64,000 nt of DNA from Spisula solida (taxonomy: Eukaryota; Mollusca; Bivalvia; Venerida; Mactridae): NCBI GenBank assembly GCA_947247005.1, contig OX365952.1, forward strand, positions 48,402,722-48,466,721, read 5' to 3'. A model generated the notes under the pieces. That model ran no database searches. It had not been told where the DNA came from and worked only from the letters and a program-made list of their open reading frames with translations. The position numbers were made by a program, and so were the translations under genes. Positions 11,546 to 23,981 of the stretch are shown in pieces. Each line of letters begins with the position of its first letter. Within the stretch, counting starts at the first letter, position 1.

Positions 11546-13999
11546 ATTAATAATTTGTAATACTATAACATGCATGTTGTCATGTCGTATAAATTTATAA
11601 CTGTTATATAAACTGACGGAAATTAATGTGACATAATATAGTTCAATCACGTATTGGCTGCGAGCACTGTGTAGGTGACATAGTATAATTATATATGTTT
11701 GTAATACCGTGTCATAATATATTAATTTTGTTTCCTAAATTACAGGTTCTACTAGTGCTATGCTTCGCTTTAGAACGTAAAAAAATATCAATGACCTAGT
11801 CTATAAATTAGCTTCTCAATTCCAATATTGTGCTTTGTCAACCTTACACAAGTTGCAAAATCATCTGTTACAAAAGACCTGCTAAATATGCGTGTTCAAC
11901 GCACTAATCATGATATAGTGCACCTCATGAATGCGAAGGATTTAAACCACACCCCCTGATTAGCAGTTAATGGGAATTTCAAAACACATTCTAAAGTAAC
12001 TGACATGATATATGGTTTGGTATATATTGTTATTTACTCGGGAAATCTATGTTTGGTAAAGCCCCGCCGAGTTAAAATGCTTCGCATATATAAATAAAGA
12101 CAATATTCGAACAAGCAATGTTTCTTGTATCGGTAAGCAGCTGTTTCCGTAGTCTTTTTTTAAATACCCTCAATATCTTTAGTGTCACATTTATCTTAAT
12201 CACACAGGCCTTATAGTAAATCACGACATTTCAGCATCAATTATCTTATCAAAACGTTAGGGTTGTCTGATGTCTATCACATATATGAAATAAATTCACG
12301 TGTTCCTATGTTGTTGTCCTCTCATATTTGGTGTGTGCTGAAAATATAGTTCTTCGGAGCAATATATTAACTTTGACTAATATGTACTAATCTGTCCAGA
12401 TACTGCTTCAATGAAATATATCGCCATATTCATCAGTGATACAGTGAATTTAACACAGATAACAGAGAGATGAGATTCGATAAAAAAATCCCTTAACAAA
12501 ATAATTCATGTAAATAATTAGATTTTGGTAGTTTTAGTGTAAAACAAGCTATATTTCCTCTAAGACATACTATGACGTAAATACAGTATACCATGTTTTT
12601 GACTGAGCATGATGCAGATGTTGGAGGTGCAATGTTTGTACCAGATTTCACATATACTACATTCGGTAGTAGAATGTGATACCGTGGGTTCCGAAGATGG
12701 GTATCCATGGAGGCCAAGCAATTATACAATACATCCAAATAGTAATGTACAGCCTACTCACAAATGACGCAGCAGCATTAACTAGTCAACTAGGTAGAGA
12801 ATAAAGGTTTGGCTAGAACAATTGATATAGCGACAACAAGCAGCTATACATCGTTTGTTTTACAGAAAACTCTCTGTTCTTGAAATAAGCAGTTTGGTTT
12901 AGTTATGTATGGACTAATTCTCCATATTTGTGACATGTTTTCGCACAGAAGGATACCAAAACCTATTCATTTACATGAATTATCTATTAGGTATTTTTAT
13001 CTAAACTCGTCTCTCCGTCATCTATGCTGTATATCAGTACATTTTGTATCTGATTAGATGGTTACGGCGATATAATTCTATGAAGCCGTGTCTGGTCATT
13101 TCAGTACATAAACGTTAATACATTGCCTAATTGAACCAAATGTCCGACAAACATTTGTACTGGATGGGTGCATAAAAGCTATAGAATTCCAAGATCAATG
13201 ACAATATACTGAACCATATATAATGTCAGTTTTTTTATTGTATGTAAGAATTCGCATTAACGGTAAATTTTATTAGATGATGCAGCGAATATTCTTCACA
13301 CTGATTTGCACCGATGTACATAGATAGAAATGTTCAATTATCATGATCAGTGAATTCTACAGCACATCTAGCTGATCACGTAATGGATAGAAATTTGCAG
13401 CCTGAGTTAAGATGACAAAGTACTTTATTCAGATTAGGAAGCTAATTATCAAAACTATGTCGTTGGCTTTTATCGTTACGTTCTAAAAGAAAGCATACAT
13501 TTTATTAAATTAGTACTAGCAATTTAAATAATGAATTCATATAAACTCAGTACAAAAAGAAACGTAAGTGGTTTTAGGGTAGTATTTTGGATGTTGTGGG
13601 AAAAGTTCAGTACCTATCGACATCATATTTTGCATAGTTGATCAAAAGTTGTTTCTACACAGTGTGAATACCAAAACAATTTGTTTTTGCCTATGATGGC
13701 CGGTATTGCCCTTACTTGTAAAAACACGAGATTCACGTGCTACCAGTCTGCATGAATAATTTATTTGAAGAAATCATTATATCCAGTAGATAGTGGACGG
13801 CCACAGTTAAATAAAGGTTCATCTTTCAAATATAGTCACTTGGAATTATGGGATGACTGTCTAATGATGTCTGTAACCGTGTTATTTGTCTCCTCGGTGC
13901 TGGCGTCAATAAACTGACGTCACATGATGGTTTAACCGTAGTCTTGACACAATATCCCGTCTATTGCAATGTTAAAATGCAAAGGGTAGTGTAAAAGAA
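11546..13999. other. Long gene-free stretch
   Basis: AT-rich DNA without recognisable genes or matched repeats. The minus ORF at 12493-12738 (81 codons) has no family resemblance that I can name. GACGTCA occurs at about 13917. Confidence 0.45.
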
Positions 14000-14470
14000 A
14001 GACCAATACCCGCTAGTCTGCGTGTTACTACGCAAAGACAGGACGCCCATATCAGAGTGGCACACCTGGAATCGCTTCCGGTTGGCGACCAAATGAACTA
14101 CACGCACCATTGGGAACCATGGGAATGTGAACTTATACGTTGGTCCCACTGCTACGGGAATTTACTCCCGATGACATTCGGGGAGTATCGCGAGCCTTCG
14201 GTGCCATCTGGGAGGGGGGTTCCCGATAGGCGGGAATTTTACACGCCGAATGAGTCCGGATCCAGGAAATAGATAATGGTCGGGTTTTAGATACCGATAT
14301 TAGGGAATTTAGACGCCGCAAAAAGCAGGCAACCCTTTCAAGACGATATTCCACTGGGGGAATTTAGACAAAATTGTGGATCTCGGGTTGGGAATTAAAC
14401 CAAAAAAGAAAAAATGCCTAAATCCCCTTTGTCTGCCCCTGGCCCCTGAAACAAAATATGGATAGGTGCA
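14000..14470. other. GC-richer island of unknown nature
   Basis: Base composition rises clearly over its surroundings, with words such as CGGGAATTT repeated (14155, 14231, and gGGGAATTTAGAC at 14303 and 14357). Both strands carry overlapping open frames of 62-80 codons, which is expected in a stretch with fewer TAA and TAG words. The recurring GGGAATTT(A)..C words suggest a degenerate short repeat. I do not recognise a protein. Confidence 0.35.
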
Positions 14471-15699
14471 AAACGGATATGCAAGGGTCAGTGGTGATGA
14501 AAATGACCAAAAACTTACTGTTTGCTTGTCGAAAATAAAGATACAATTCATAACTGATATTTATCATTTCGATGAACACTTAGAAAATGCTTATTCGCAC
14601 AAGCATTTCGTAATTGGATAATTGAATAATTTATTGAATGGGCGTACAGTGGGTACTGCGACTAGTGGGACAGATGGATTTTCCGAATAGGCGTTCAGTG
14701 CATGATTCGAATGCATACTGGATTGAACACTATTGCAACGATTCAGGGAAGAAATGCATCATTGCACTAATAAACACGTATAGATTAATAATGAAACACC
14801 TAAAACAGATTATTACTCGAATTTCCTTAGCATTTCCAAAATAACCAACATTTCATCGTGATTGAATCATCTTTTGCTTTATTTTGAGAAAATACCTTTT
14901 CATTTTAAATGCTAATACCTAGTATAGGACTTTCTGTTGTTTTTCACGCTTATTCAATTCAAAAAGTCTGATAAAAACATTAAATACTTACTGCTGACAG
15001 CTTTCCAAAATGAACATGAACGCCTAGTTATCAGCGACAGCCGGTTTGTGCGCTCATTGGGTCAATTTACTGTGAAAGATGATTTCACTGTACTGGCAAC
15101 AAGTAGTCCTTGGTCTAGTACGAGGTGGAAGATGTTTAGTCTGTTACTAGTGGAGTAATTGACCAATTATAGGGAGGGGGTATTTCGCTTGGCACGAGGG
15201 AAGTCTTGAACCGGTGCGAATGATGTCTTAACCTGACAAAAGTGTGGTACTTGGTTTGGTGCGTGGTAGGTTCATCATCAGGAACACGTGCTGAATGTCT
15301 TCACCTGACATGACGGGTTACTTGACACGACAAAATAATAGTTCGCTGATCCAGACCGAGGGTGGTCTTTTACTCTGCACATTCAGATATACCTGAAAAT
15401 TCATAAGTCGAACAAACTAGGAAAAAACAACATAAAATTAGGTTCCAATTGAAATGTTCTTTTTGCCAATATGAAATACTAGATATGGTTTAATTTGATA
15501 CAAATTGTTCAATGAAAGTGCAAGAAGTGCAAGAAATAAATAGAAAGTACACAAGAAACAAGTTTGGTGACATATGATCTTATTCATTGTTGTCATCGTA
15601 GCAGTTTTACTATCTATTTAATTGGTTTGGAGGAAATTCGATAGTCGGATAAAAGGCGTTCTACACCTTAAGTAAGGCACTGATTGCATGTGCATTTTG
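14471..15699. other. No recognisable feature
   Basis: Open frames at 14638-14844 and 14937-15158 are short and unrecognised. I see no supported gene or repeat. Confidence 0.4.
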
Positions 15700-15990
15700 T
15701 TGTGCGAATTTATAGAAAAGTCTCTTTATCAAGTTAAACTATAGTAACATAACTCTAAATACCAAATGTTCATGGCATAAATGCGTGACATTTCGGTATA
15801 AATTTAGTGTTGGAATCCAAATTGCCTGGCAAATTGCACTTGCATGCGTTCTCGGGAAATAATGTTATAAACAAGGTCCTTGAATGCTTAGAAGATATCA
15901 CCGATTTAATCCCATAGAAATGTTACAGTATGCTTTATAAATGTCATCATCAATGGTGTTTTCAATAGATGTATTGTATTGTTGGTAATT
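15700..15990 (-). repeat. Inverted copy of the 9277-9540 repeat, with empty mariner site
   Basis: Reading the minus strand from about 15990, it gives ACCAACAATACAATACATCT, then GAAAACA, ATACTGTAACA, TCGGTGATATC, GCATTCAAGGACC, CATTATTTCCCGAGAACG and GCAATTTGCC, in the same order as 9275-9540. The TA in CAACAATACAA is the unoccupied target of the mariner-like element at 8311-9274. Confidence 0.75.
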
Positions 15991-16890
15991 TCTGTACCTA
16001 CCTGATATTTCACTGAGTCAGCAGCTAAGGCAATATTTCAAAGAGTAAAACGTTGATACAAAGATGAAAGTACAGTAGTAAGTATATCTACGCTTAACCA
16101 ATGTTCAAACTACACCGACTATAAAATTGAATACCTCTGGAACCGTTGTATTAATTAACACTATTTTTTTAAAACATGTCTAAATTGTTAGTAGGGTGTT
16201 TTTGCAACCCAATCTGTGTAATGTTGAGCACCGAGGCATGACGATATACAATATCGATTTTTGTGCACGTGCTATTGAATGTTGGCGGGAAACCCATTCC
16301 ACGTTGTAGATCGCTTTTTAGTCGTAAGTCCTTTCAGACATACAAATTAGGGTTCTTTTGCCATTTGAAGAAAGGACCAGACATGTTGATAGTTAAAGTA
16401 GTGGTTCGTGTTGACGGGGAATATATCGAAATGTAAATGTTACCCAGACATTTATGACAGAGTTGCATACAACAATCGTATGTTGTTCTCTTGTTAAAAT
16501 GTAGCAGTATGTGAAATTTAATTGTTTCGTCAATATCTCCTACTCCAACGTCTTATAAAATGTTAACTACGAATACCTAACCAAATTACTCACACGTGAT
16601 ATTGTCGAGCATAGCCGTTATCTGCCAGTCAGCTTTCTGCTGAAATATGGAAGGCATATCACATGAAATATTAATAAGGACTTTTAATTAAAACTCGTCC
16701 TGTGGTTTTCTAGTAGTATTCGAGAACATTTAAAATTAAATGACCCTAGTTCACACGGTATACACCATTGACAAAACAAACATAAATGTATTCCGTATAA
16801 TATTATTAATTCTGAATGTGAAACTATTTATAACGAAACAACCTACTCAAACTGAACCATAACCTTGTCGAAATAACCGAGAAAAAGAGT
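15991..16890. other. No recognisable feature
   Basis: AT-rich DNA immediately downstream of the 3' terminus of the minus-strand retroelement. Nothing supported. Confidence 0.4.
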
Positions 16891-19140
16891 ATATTAAGTC
16901 AGACAGGGAAGGCAGCACTCAACTTAACCAGCCGAGCACAGAAAACATTAAAAACACACAAAGCACAATGCCCAACTAAACAAGCGCAGATCCGCCCAAG
17001 TCCAAGCTGTCGAAAAGTATAATAAATTATAACTAGCTGAATGACCCAGTACAAAAGATACAGCAACCAAAAGGCGGAATGCCTACGCTGAATGACCTAG
17101 TAACAACAGTAAAACTGCTGAACTACATAGTTTTAGCAGCCTACAGTCTAAAAGTTAAGTAACAGTATTAAAACGTTGAAAGGCCCGATTTCACCACCAA
17201 AAATCTGAAAACCTTAAAACGAGTGACCCAGTTTCATTAAGTAAAATGACGTAATTGAACAAATCGAGATATGACTTACTGAATTGCAAGCAATACAGAA
17301 GTCCCCCACCGGTGTAAAGCCATAGTCAATATGTATGTTGCCATATCAACAACAATTTCCGTCAGAACCAAAACTGACGGACAGATGGCAAACCAATAGT
17401 CCCCTCCGGTCAAAAACCGGTAGGGGACTTAAAACTACATTAAATGACCTCAGGGGACAGAACACTACATCCATAACTCCACAGCTGTACATAGACTCAT
17501 GAACGAACCCGGTAGGATGCGAACCGCTGGGACGAAATAGTAAGAGGACAACCGGCAAATACGAATAAATAGTTAACTCCTAGCTCCTTTTGGCCCCGGT
17601 CAAAAAATTAAATACTGAGAAATTATGGCATATTATCGATTATTTAAAAATGAAAAACTCGATTGTAAACGGAATTGGCGTTTAAATCCAGATACAAACC
17701 CATATTATAATAATTAAACAAAATACGAAACTACCGGAAGTAGTACCGACCCCAACAGAAACCGCGGGACACGCGAGAACAAAAAGGCACAGAAAATATA
17801 CAACTTCACTCGAAAAGGCGCGGAACATACATAAAAAACTAGCACAGGAACATGTAATACAAAACCGGGCATCCAATCCCGAAAGTCTGCTGCTTAAGTC
17901 AGTCAAACTAAAACGGAACAAGAGCCAGTTGGTAAGAAATTAACAACCGGACAAAACATACACCACAAGGACAATCCACAACAGACACTGAGTATATGCA
18001 ATTTTGAAAGATACGAAGCAGCCTTGTGCTGGACAACGAAATTGCAGAATGGCACATACAAAATGAATAAAGTTTAACAAAAGGCACAGTGGCCAAATAT
18101 TTTTGTATTTTTTCCAATTATACTATAAATTGGACAGTACATACACAGAGGAAGGTTGACTAAAGGGCTTCCGCCTTGGAACGGACAGTGACACTTGTCA
18201 CTGGGGGCTTAAACGTTTTACAGTGCACCAAACCTCACACTTACCCAATAGACAACCTTATAGAACAGGACAGTGTAAATAAATGTTTCCCGCCATGTAA
18301 TGCCCCCTAACAAAAAGGCCACAGTGACCGGTAATAAAAGAATGTAAAACATGAAACATTATATAAAATACAACCATCGAGTAGCACAGAAAGTACTCAA
18401 TGACCTATCAGAAGTCAGAGCAACAAGAGAGCAAAACATTTAAGGGTACGACAAGACAATGTAACAGACAGGCATCAATGCCAGCCGTCCACAAAGGCTT
18501 GAGGTTAGGCATATCATAGAGTCTGTATATTTTCCGGTCATCGCACAATGAAATAAGAAGCATAGCGGTGAGCTGTAGATGGACCCACTGCTAAGCATGC
18601 AGTCCGTTGCAAAATTAAAGGGTCATATCCTCTACTCAGAAAACGTTTTATGATCTTGAGAAACACATCATGAAAGTGGCTATGACCCAGAATCCTTCGA
18701 AATTTGTAAAGCACATCACCATAAAATTCAGGCTGAGACAGACCTTGTCGCAGAAGTGTCTTTAAATTAGTACCATATTTAGAAATGAGATCTGAATTAC
18801 GCCTATAGAATTTTGCAAACGTTTTACGAAGTTTATGGAAGCGATAGCCTTGTTGCAGTAACTTATTAGTAATACAAAGATTTCGAGTATTAAAGTCCTC
18901 CACCCGAGAGCAAGCTCTAGCAAAACGGATTAATTGAGAAGCGTAAACACCATATGAAGTTGACCGTGGAATATCTCCATCCAAGTGTGGGTAATTTACA
19001 ATATCGAAGTTAAAATCATCTCTCTTGTCGTAAATTTTACTAACAATTTGACCTGCTTCTATAGCAAGGTCAAGGTCTAGGAATGATGCGCGTGTATCAG
19101 ATGAATTAGCTTTATTTAGACGAATATTATACAACAGGTA
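16891..19140 (-). mobile_element. 5'-truncated retroelement of a bivalve/cnidarian-type RT family
   Basis: This minus-strand element starts abruptly at about 19140 inside an ORF and ends at about 16891, with the same 3' terminus (CTGTCTGACTTAATAT) found in three other fragments of this window. The ORF (18538-19134) is followed by about 1.65 kb of 3' sequence. That region has scattered minus-strand frames (17346-17558, 17682-17921, 17908-18117) that I treat as incidental. The reverse transcriptase core is missing, so only the region C-terminal to it remains. Proteins with this C-terminal pattern are common in mollusc and cnidarian genomes. I recall them as RT-bearing with a YLDD box, but I cannot assign a clade (Penelope-like or another non-LTR group). 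Confidence 0.7.
18538..19134 (-). pseudogene. C-terminal region of an RT-family retroelement protein (5' truncated)
   Basis: This is an open frame of 198 codons, unusually long for this window. It contains LNKANSSDT, FLDLDLAI, SKIYDKRDDFNFDIVNYPH, STSYGVYASQLIRFARACS, GYRFHKLRKTFAKFYRR and FYGDVLYKFRRI, a succession I associate with the post-catalytic half of RT proteins repeated in mollusc and cnidarian genomes. The family normally has an upstream RT domain ending just before a motif like LNKAN.(S)DT. Here the frame begins 3-4 residues before that motif, and sequence above 19140 no longer fits, so the methionine is not a true start. No internal stop or frameshift is visible across the 198 codons, so the copy is not very old. 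Function is lost because the catalytic domain is absent. Confidence 0.7.
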
Positions 19141-20295
19141 ATACTCATTTAAAATCTATGCAGGAATTTAACAATCACTGGTATCATACTTGTATCATCA
19201 ACAACACTGCTTTAAATAAGCGATATGTAACACTAGTTTGATACACAGATATCGAGAATGACCGAAATCGTGAATGACCTTTAACATGACACCGATTCCA
19301 TAATCGGAATTTCATGCCATCGCTTGCAGAATTACAGGAAATTAGGAACTCCCAATTCTTTTCAATATTTAACCCACGAAGTATGTGTGTATTTGTCGTT
19401 TTACATACAAAATAATAATATTTACTCCTATAAGCAGTGGTAAAAGACAAATTGCTACATACGCTGTCATATTTCCAATAAACAATGTTTATAAGAATAA
19501 AAGCGGATATACTATGTACTTACTACAAAACAGCCAACATAACGTATACCCAAGTCACTAGTACCCCACTTTACATCGATGTATGTGGTGATGATTTGAG
19601 TTATTTCTGGAAGATCAGGTTATAACAGCTGGTTACCAAGGATCAAGTATCACTGGTCAGGATAACCAATACACGAACACAGGTGAACAATTGTAAGATA
19701 ACCAATCTAATTTCAAATATCAGATTCATGCATGGTTGTAGAACGCATGAATTATAAAGTTAGTAAATAATATCAGAATTCTTTATTTTAAGCATGGATG
19801 ATATATTAACTCTTGTAAGGGGTTTTGTCGAAATTCTATTTGCGACAAATGAGGGTAGGCGTAATTATGTAATTCGCCGTATGCTGATCAGTTATGCTGT
19901 GTGGGCGCTTAATAATCTAATAACAATACAGAACAGCGACTAAATGGGGGTAGAAAATGAAATTTCTATTAGATCATTTGTATTTTTGTCAACTCATGAA
20001 ATAAATTAAAGATTAACGATTTGCAATTCGAAACACATTATTTTTTTTAACGTGTCACGCGATACGTGTGTTTAATTATCTCTACAAGACTTAATGTTGA
20101 TCAGAACGTTAAAAATGGAACGCGGCCATATCTGGAATAGGTGCTAACTCTTTTAGTTAGATAAAAGTAGTTAGAAACGTGCATAAAATATATATCTCAT
20201 ACAATCTAGGCAAACCTTGACCAAACCGAACGAAAACCATTTTATGCCAAGGAAAATACAAAATACATTATATGAGAATCTCCACACTCAACAAC
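19141..20295. other. No gene supported
   Basis: The minus ORF at 19184-19450 (88 codons) does not continue the retroelement protein and is unrecognised. The rest is AT-rich and unremarkable. Confidence 0.4.
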
Positions 20296-20299
20296 AACT

Positions 20300-20420
20300 A
20301 GATGAAGGACACGCGCTCTCGGGTCGAGAAGTTCCGGGATCGATCGCGGTCTGCACTACTGCTTAATATCACTGAGCACGAATAACCCACAATGCTCCAC
20401 TTGACCAAGGTGTGAATTGG
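20300..20420 (-). mobile_element. Possible tRNA-derived SINE head
   Basis: On the minus strand, a box A-like GTGCTCAGTGAT (about 20372-20383) is followed about 34 bases later by a box B-like GATCGATCCCGG (about 20335-20346). This fits the GWTCRANNC consensus and the spacing of an internal RNA polymerase III promoter. Between them is TTAAGCAGTAGTGCAGACCGC, the style of tRNA-derived SINE heads. It does not fold as an intact tRNA in my reading. I could not identify a conserved core domain or tail, and no second copy is seen in the window. Confidence 0.35.
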
Positions 20421-20569
20421 TACCTGCGCGGGTGGTGTCCATGTCGGCTGCACAAACACCAATATAGAAATAGAGAGATGTCCGTTAAGATAATCAGACA
20501 AATGATGAAAAGATCAATGGAAACGATTGTCAGAGTTGCTGCGGAAAATAGATGCAAACAGCCATATAA

Positions 20570-21240
20570 GGCCAGTCAATTATACAGCAAAACTTTCATA
20601 GGCCCACGATAAGACAATGTACAAATATAATATGTAGTCATTATGTATTTTAGACGATCACCAACAGTGACATATTATAGCTGTGTTTGACACTAAACTA
20701 ACATCGATTCGTGGGTTAATAATTTACAAATTGTTTCTCAATTCTCTCGGGCTGGTTTATAGTGTCCGCTCATGGTATACTTTCCATAGATATATTTGCT
20801 ACTAGTATATAACTCAATGACAACTTACTACTACAAACCGTTTAATTGCGTTAACGCAAACGAACATTTTAAGCTCCTCATCCTAATTAAACACCTAACG
20901 GACATAAGTCAGCGGTTGAAGGGTCGAGAAGCTAATGCGGTCATAACAACACATGGCCTATCTAAATGATTCATCAATGGACCATGTGCCGGGAAAATTG
21001 ACCAAACATCAAACACGAGTACATTTATGTATTTTTATCTTGATTATTTGGTGGTTCCATCTTCATTTCCTGTAACAATCGTTGACTATCTTTATTTGTT
21101 CTATACGAACAAATGCCATTTGTATTCAATTCAGCCAATAGACACAAAACGTACAGTAACGTGGGTAAAACTTGAATGATGTACAACTCAGTTGTGACAT
21201 TTGATTGATAGACGAGATGCGCCCCACTTGTAATGGGGTC
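20570..21240 (+). repeat. Diverged paralogous segment, partner of 1596-3350 (empty site)
   Basis: This stretch aligns continuously with 1596-1644 joined to 2649-3350. The junction reads ACAATGTACAAATATAATAT here, where the partner has its mariner-like insertion. Further anchors are TTATGTATTTTAGACGATCA at 20642, ACTTACTACTACAAA at 20823, ACAACACATGGCC at 20947 and GACATTTGATTGATAGACGA at 21197. Confidence 0.75.
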
Positions 21241-22547
21241 TTCTAAAAGGTAGTACATTTATACATTTGGAGAAGGTTTCTCGTAGCAGTGGTATGTGAC
21301 GCTGTTCTTGAAACACTAGTTAGAAAACAGTGTCTTACCTTATAACACCAGATACCGGTAGTGGCCATTTGATGCACCCAATCGTGAAAGCTCGACTACT
21401 TCCGTTTGTCTCCGGTAAATAAACCCCGAGTCTAACTGTAATAATACACCAAAGTGTTTCGCCTGCGTAATAAATCCAGCTACGTTCGCGTGAAAGTAAC
21501 AAATTATGTATCCGTCAATAAGAATGTTATTTTTTCTTTCCCTATCACTTTTCTTATTTTACGCCCATAAGAAGCCATGTCATAAGAGAAAACCAAATAT
21601 CTTTAAATATTATTCATAATTTGTATTTCCCGTGCACGTGTTGAAAACATCAACAAACATGACCCAAATTTAATTTTCGGGAAAGCGGATTTGTTTACAA
21701 AATATACTACATGTACTTGACTTTCGGTTCATATCAAGTTAAAATATCGCCTGCACACATGTGATTAATCCTTGCTTGGAATTTTATAGTGTGTGTTTAC
21801 GGGTATAATATATCTGGATCTATACATTTGCGTGACTATGTACATGTATTGGCATAATATGTATACTGATGACAGGGGGCAGCCACTAATCTAATCATGT
21901 GACTGAAAATAGTTCAATATGGCGCCTTGTTATATCAGAGCTCTATTGCAATGCAAAAAGGCCGCGGTTATTAGAATGACGATAGACAATGCGTTTGCGT
22001 ACCGGAAATAAATAATTCATCAAGAAATTGTACCGAATTGTGTTCAAACACCAGCGTTGTCGTAGTCAGAAATTGTGAAATCTCCCTTTCGCCCTTTTCG
22101 TCGGGTAATCTCCTTTTCGTATTTTAGTCATACCGTGATTTATAAATTTGTCCATAGTTGTATAATTTATGCATATTGTTTTTTATGGTTTTACCATGTC
22201 TTAATCGTGATTGTGCAGCAATTTTTAACGTGTATATACATGAAAAAGGGCTTTATAAATATGGTATAAAAATAAAATATTGGATTAGTATAGAATTTAA
22301 CATCAAGGATACTTTTATGACAGCACGATTATGGTATAGTCAAACTATGTATATTCATACTTTTTATGGGGATCAATCAGTAGTATCATAAGACAGGTGT
22401 TTTGCGTTCGTGAAATAAAAACAGCAGTTGTCATACCATTGGTTATATTATTTTAGAAAGTTACTGTAGAAGGGTCTGCACTCCGTTAAAATGTCACGAT
22501 GATAATCAGACTTTTTAATTGGTTCAGCGCGATGAGTTTCATAGCAT
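21241..22547. other. No recognisable feature upstream of a LINE
   Basis: AT-rich; open frames at 22075-22269 and 22158-22391 are overlapping chance frames. I see no gene. Confidence 0.4.
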
Positions 22548-23675
22548 GGACTGTTGTGTGTTTCTAGATTTGAGTAAGGCGTTTGATCTTGTAGATCATG
22601 ACATATTAATATATAAACTAAAATTATATCATTTTCTGAAAGTACCGTGAGGCTTTTTGAGTCATACCTAAGTAACAGGAAACAATGTATTAAGGTAAAT
22701 AATTGTTATTCCGAAACTTTAAATACAAAATCGGGTGTTCCTCAAGGGTCTATTCTTGGACCTCTTCTTTTCTCAATTTACATCAATGACATTGGATTGA
22801 AAACAACGATGGCTAATATTGACCTATATGCAGATGATTCAACCCTTTTTAGCTCACATCACAATATTGAAGATATAGAACTTAATATTCAACTAAACTT
22901 GAATAATATCAACAAACGTTGTGATATTAATAACATGGCTTTAAATCCGTCTAAAACTAAATGCATGGTACTTAGTTCTTACAATAAATTAAAAAATGCA
23001 AAGGAAATGAAATTGTACATAAATAATATGCAAATTAAAAATGTAGAAACCCAAAAAGTACTTGGTATATATATTGACAACACACTGTCGTGGAAATATC
23101 AGATAAACAGTGTCTCAAAGAAACTTAACTCTAAAATAGCTTTATTGAAACAAATACGGTACTATTTAACTAATGAGATGCAACAAATGTTTTATAATTC
23201 TTATATTATGCCAACATTTGATTATGGTTGTACTATATGGGGAAAGGGAACTAGATCTAAAATAGAAATCAACAGAATCACAAAAATTCAAAAACGAGCA
23301 GCCAGAATTATTTTAAGAAAACCTGTTCGAACAAATACAAACGTCATGTTTAATGATTTACAGTGGCTAAATTTTGAGAACAGATGTGCATATCATATTG
23401 GGCTACTTGTTTTTAAATGTCGACATGGTTTAGTACCTAAATATATGTCTGAATTTGTAACTTTTTCATCTAACAATACGTACAATTTGCGCTCGATCGA
23501 TTGAAAGTAATGATCTTGTTCAACCGAGACCAAGGACAAACTATTTAAAGGACACGTTTGCATTTAAAGGATCTCAAATATGGAATAATACTCCACACAA
23601 TATCAGACAAAGCAATTCTTTAAAAACATTTAAAACCAAATATAAGAAATTGCTCCTAGAAAGACAAAATAATTG
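22548..23675 (+). pseudogene. Non-LTR retrotransposon reverse transcriptase, frameshifted remnant
   Basis: The frame starting near 22548 reads CCVFLDLSKAFDLVDHDIL, the RT motif with the first catalytic aspartate region. It stops at about 22648 and shifts into the main frame 22647-23504, which begins RLFESYLSNRKQ. The main frame holds SGVPQGSILGPLLFSIYIND, the catalytic YADDS box (about residues 62-66), LNPSKTKCMVLS, VLGIYIDNTLSW and the thumb and connection with YNSYIMPTFDYGCTIWG and RITKIQKRAARIIL. A second frameshift near 23500 moves the C-terminus into another frame (QPRPRTNYLKDTFAFKGSQIW, ending LLLERQNN stop at about 23675). The YADD catalytic pair is intact, but there is no endonuclease and two frameshifts are present, so it is inactive. 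The VPQGS box and (ATT)n tail point to the CR1/Jockey superfamily. Confidence 0.92.
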
Positions 23676-23981
23676 AGATTCGTAAAACTATGTATTGTTT
23701 GTACATTGTATATTTTTATTTAGTCTCTTCATCAAACGAATAGTTCATTGTTAATGTATGTTATTATGCATGCATGAATGTGAGTCTTAGTAATATAATT
23801 CAAGTGAGTGTTTGTCGGAAATGTATACATGTATGTTTTTGTTTTGCTTTTGTTTTATTCTTGTCAAATGTTATTTCAACGAAGGCCGCATTGGTAATAA
23901 GTGTATATATTATGTATGTAACTTAATGTGTTTTCACCTTCGGTAAATAAAGTCTATATTATTATTATTATTATTATTATG
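22548..23981 (+). mobile_element. 5'-truncated CR1/Jockey-type LINE with (ATT)n tail
   Basis: Decayed reverse transcriptase (22548-23675) is followed by about 280 bp of 3' UTR and an (ATT)n tail at 23957-23980, preceded by AAATAAAGTCTAT. The 5' end is cut in the middle of the RT fingers-palm. The minus-strand LINE at 43449-46129 has a closely similar end, AAATAAAGTCG then (TTA)n, so the two belong to related groups. No target-site duplication was found by eye. Confidence 0.9.

Noticed and set aside
14057..14551. Overlapping ORFs on both strands in the GC-rich island
   Set aside because: Overlap in several frames and absence of recognisable motifs point to reduced stop frequency rather than coding.
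17346..18117. Three minus-strand ORFs of 69-79 codons
   Set aside because: They sit in the 3' region of the retroelement, in different frames, with Cys/Phe/Val-rich composition typical of non-coding translation.
20300..20420. A genuine tRNA gene
   Set aside because: Box A and box B-like words are present but I could not form an acceptor stem or an anticodon arm, so at most it is a tRNA-derived SINE head.
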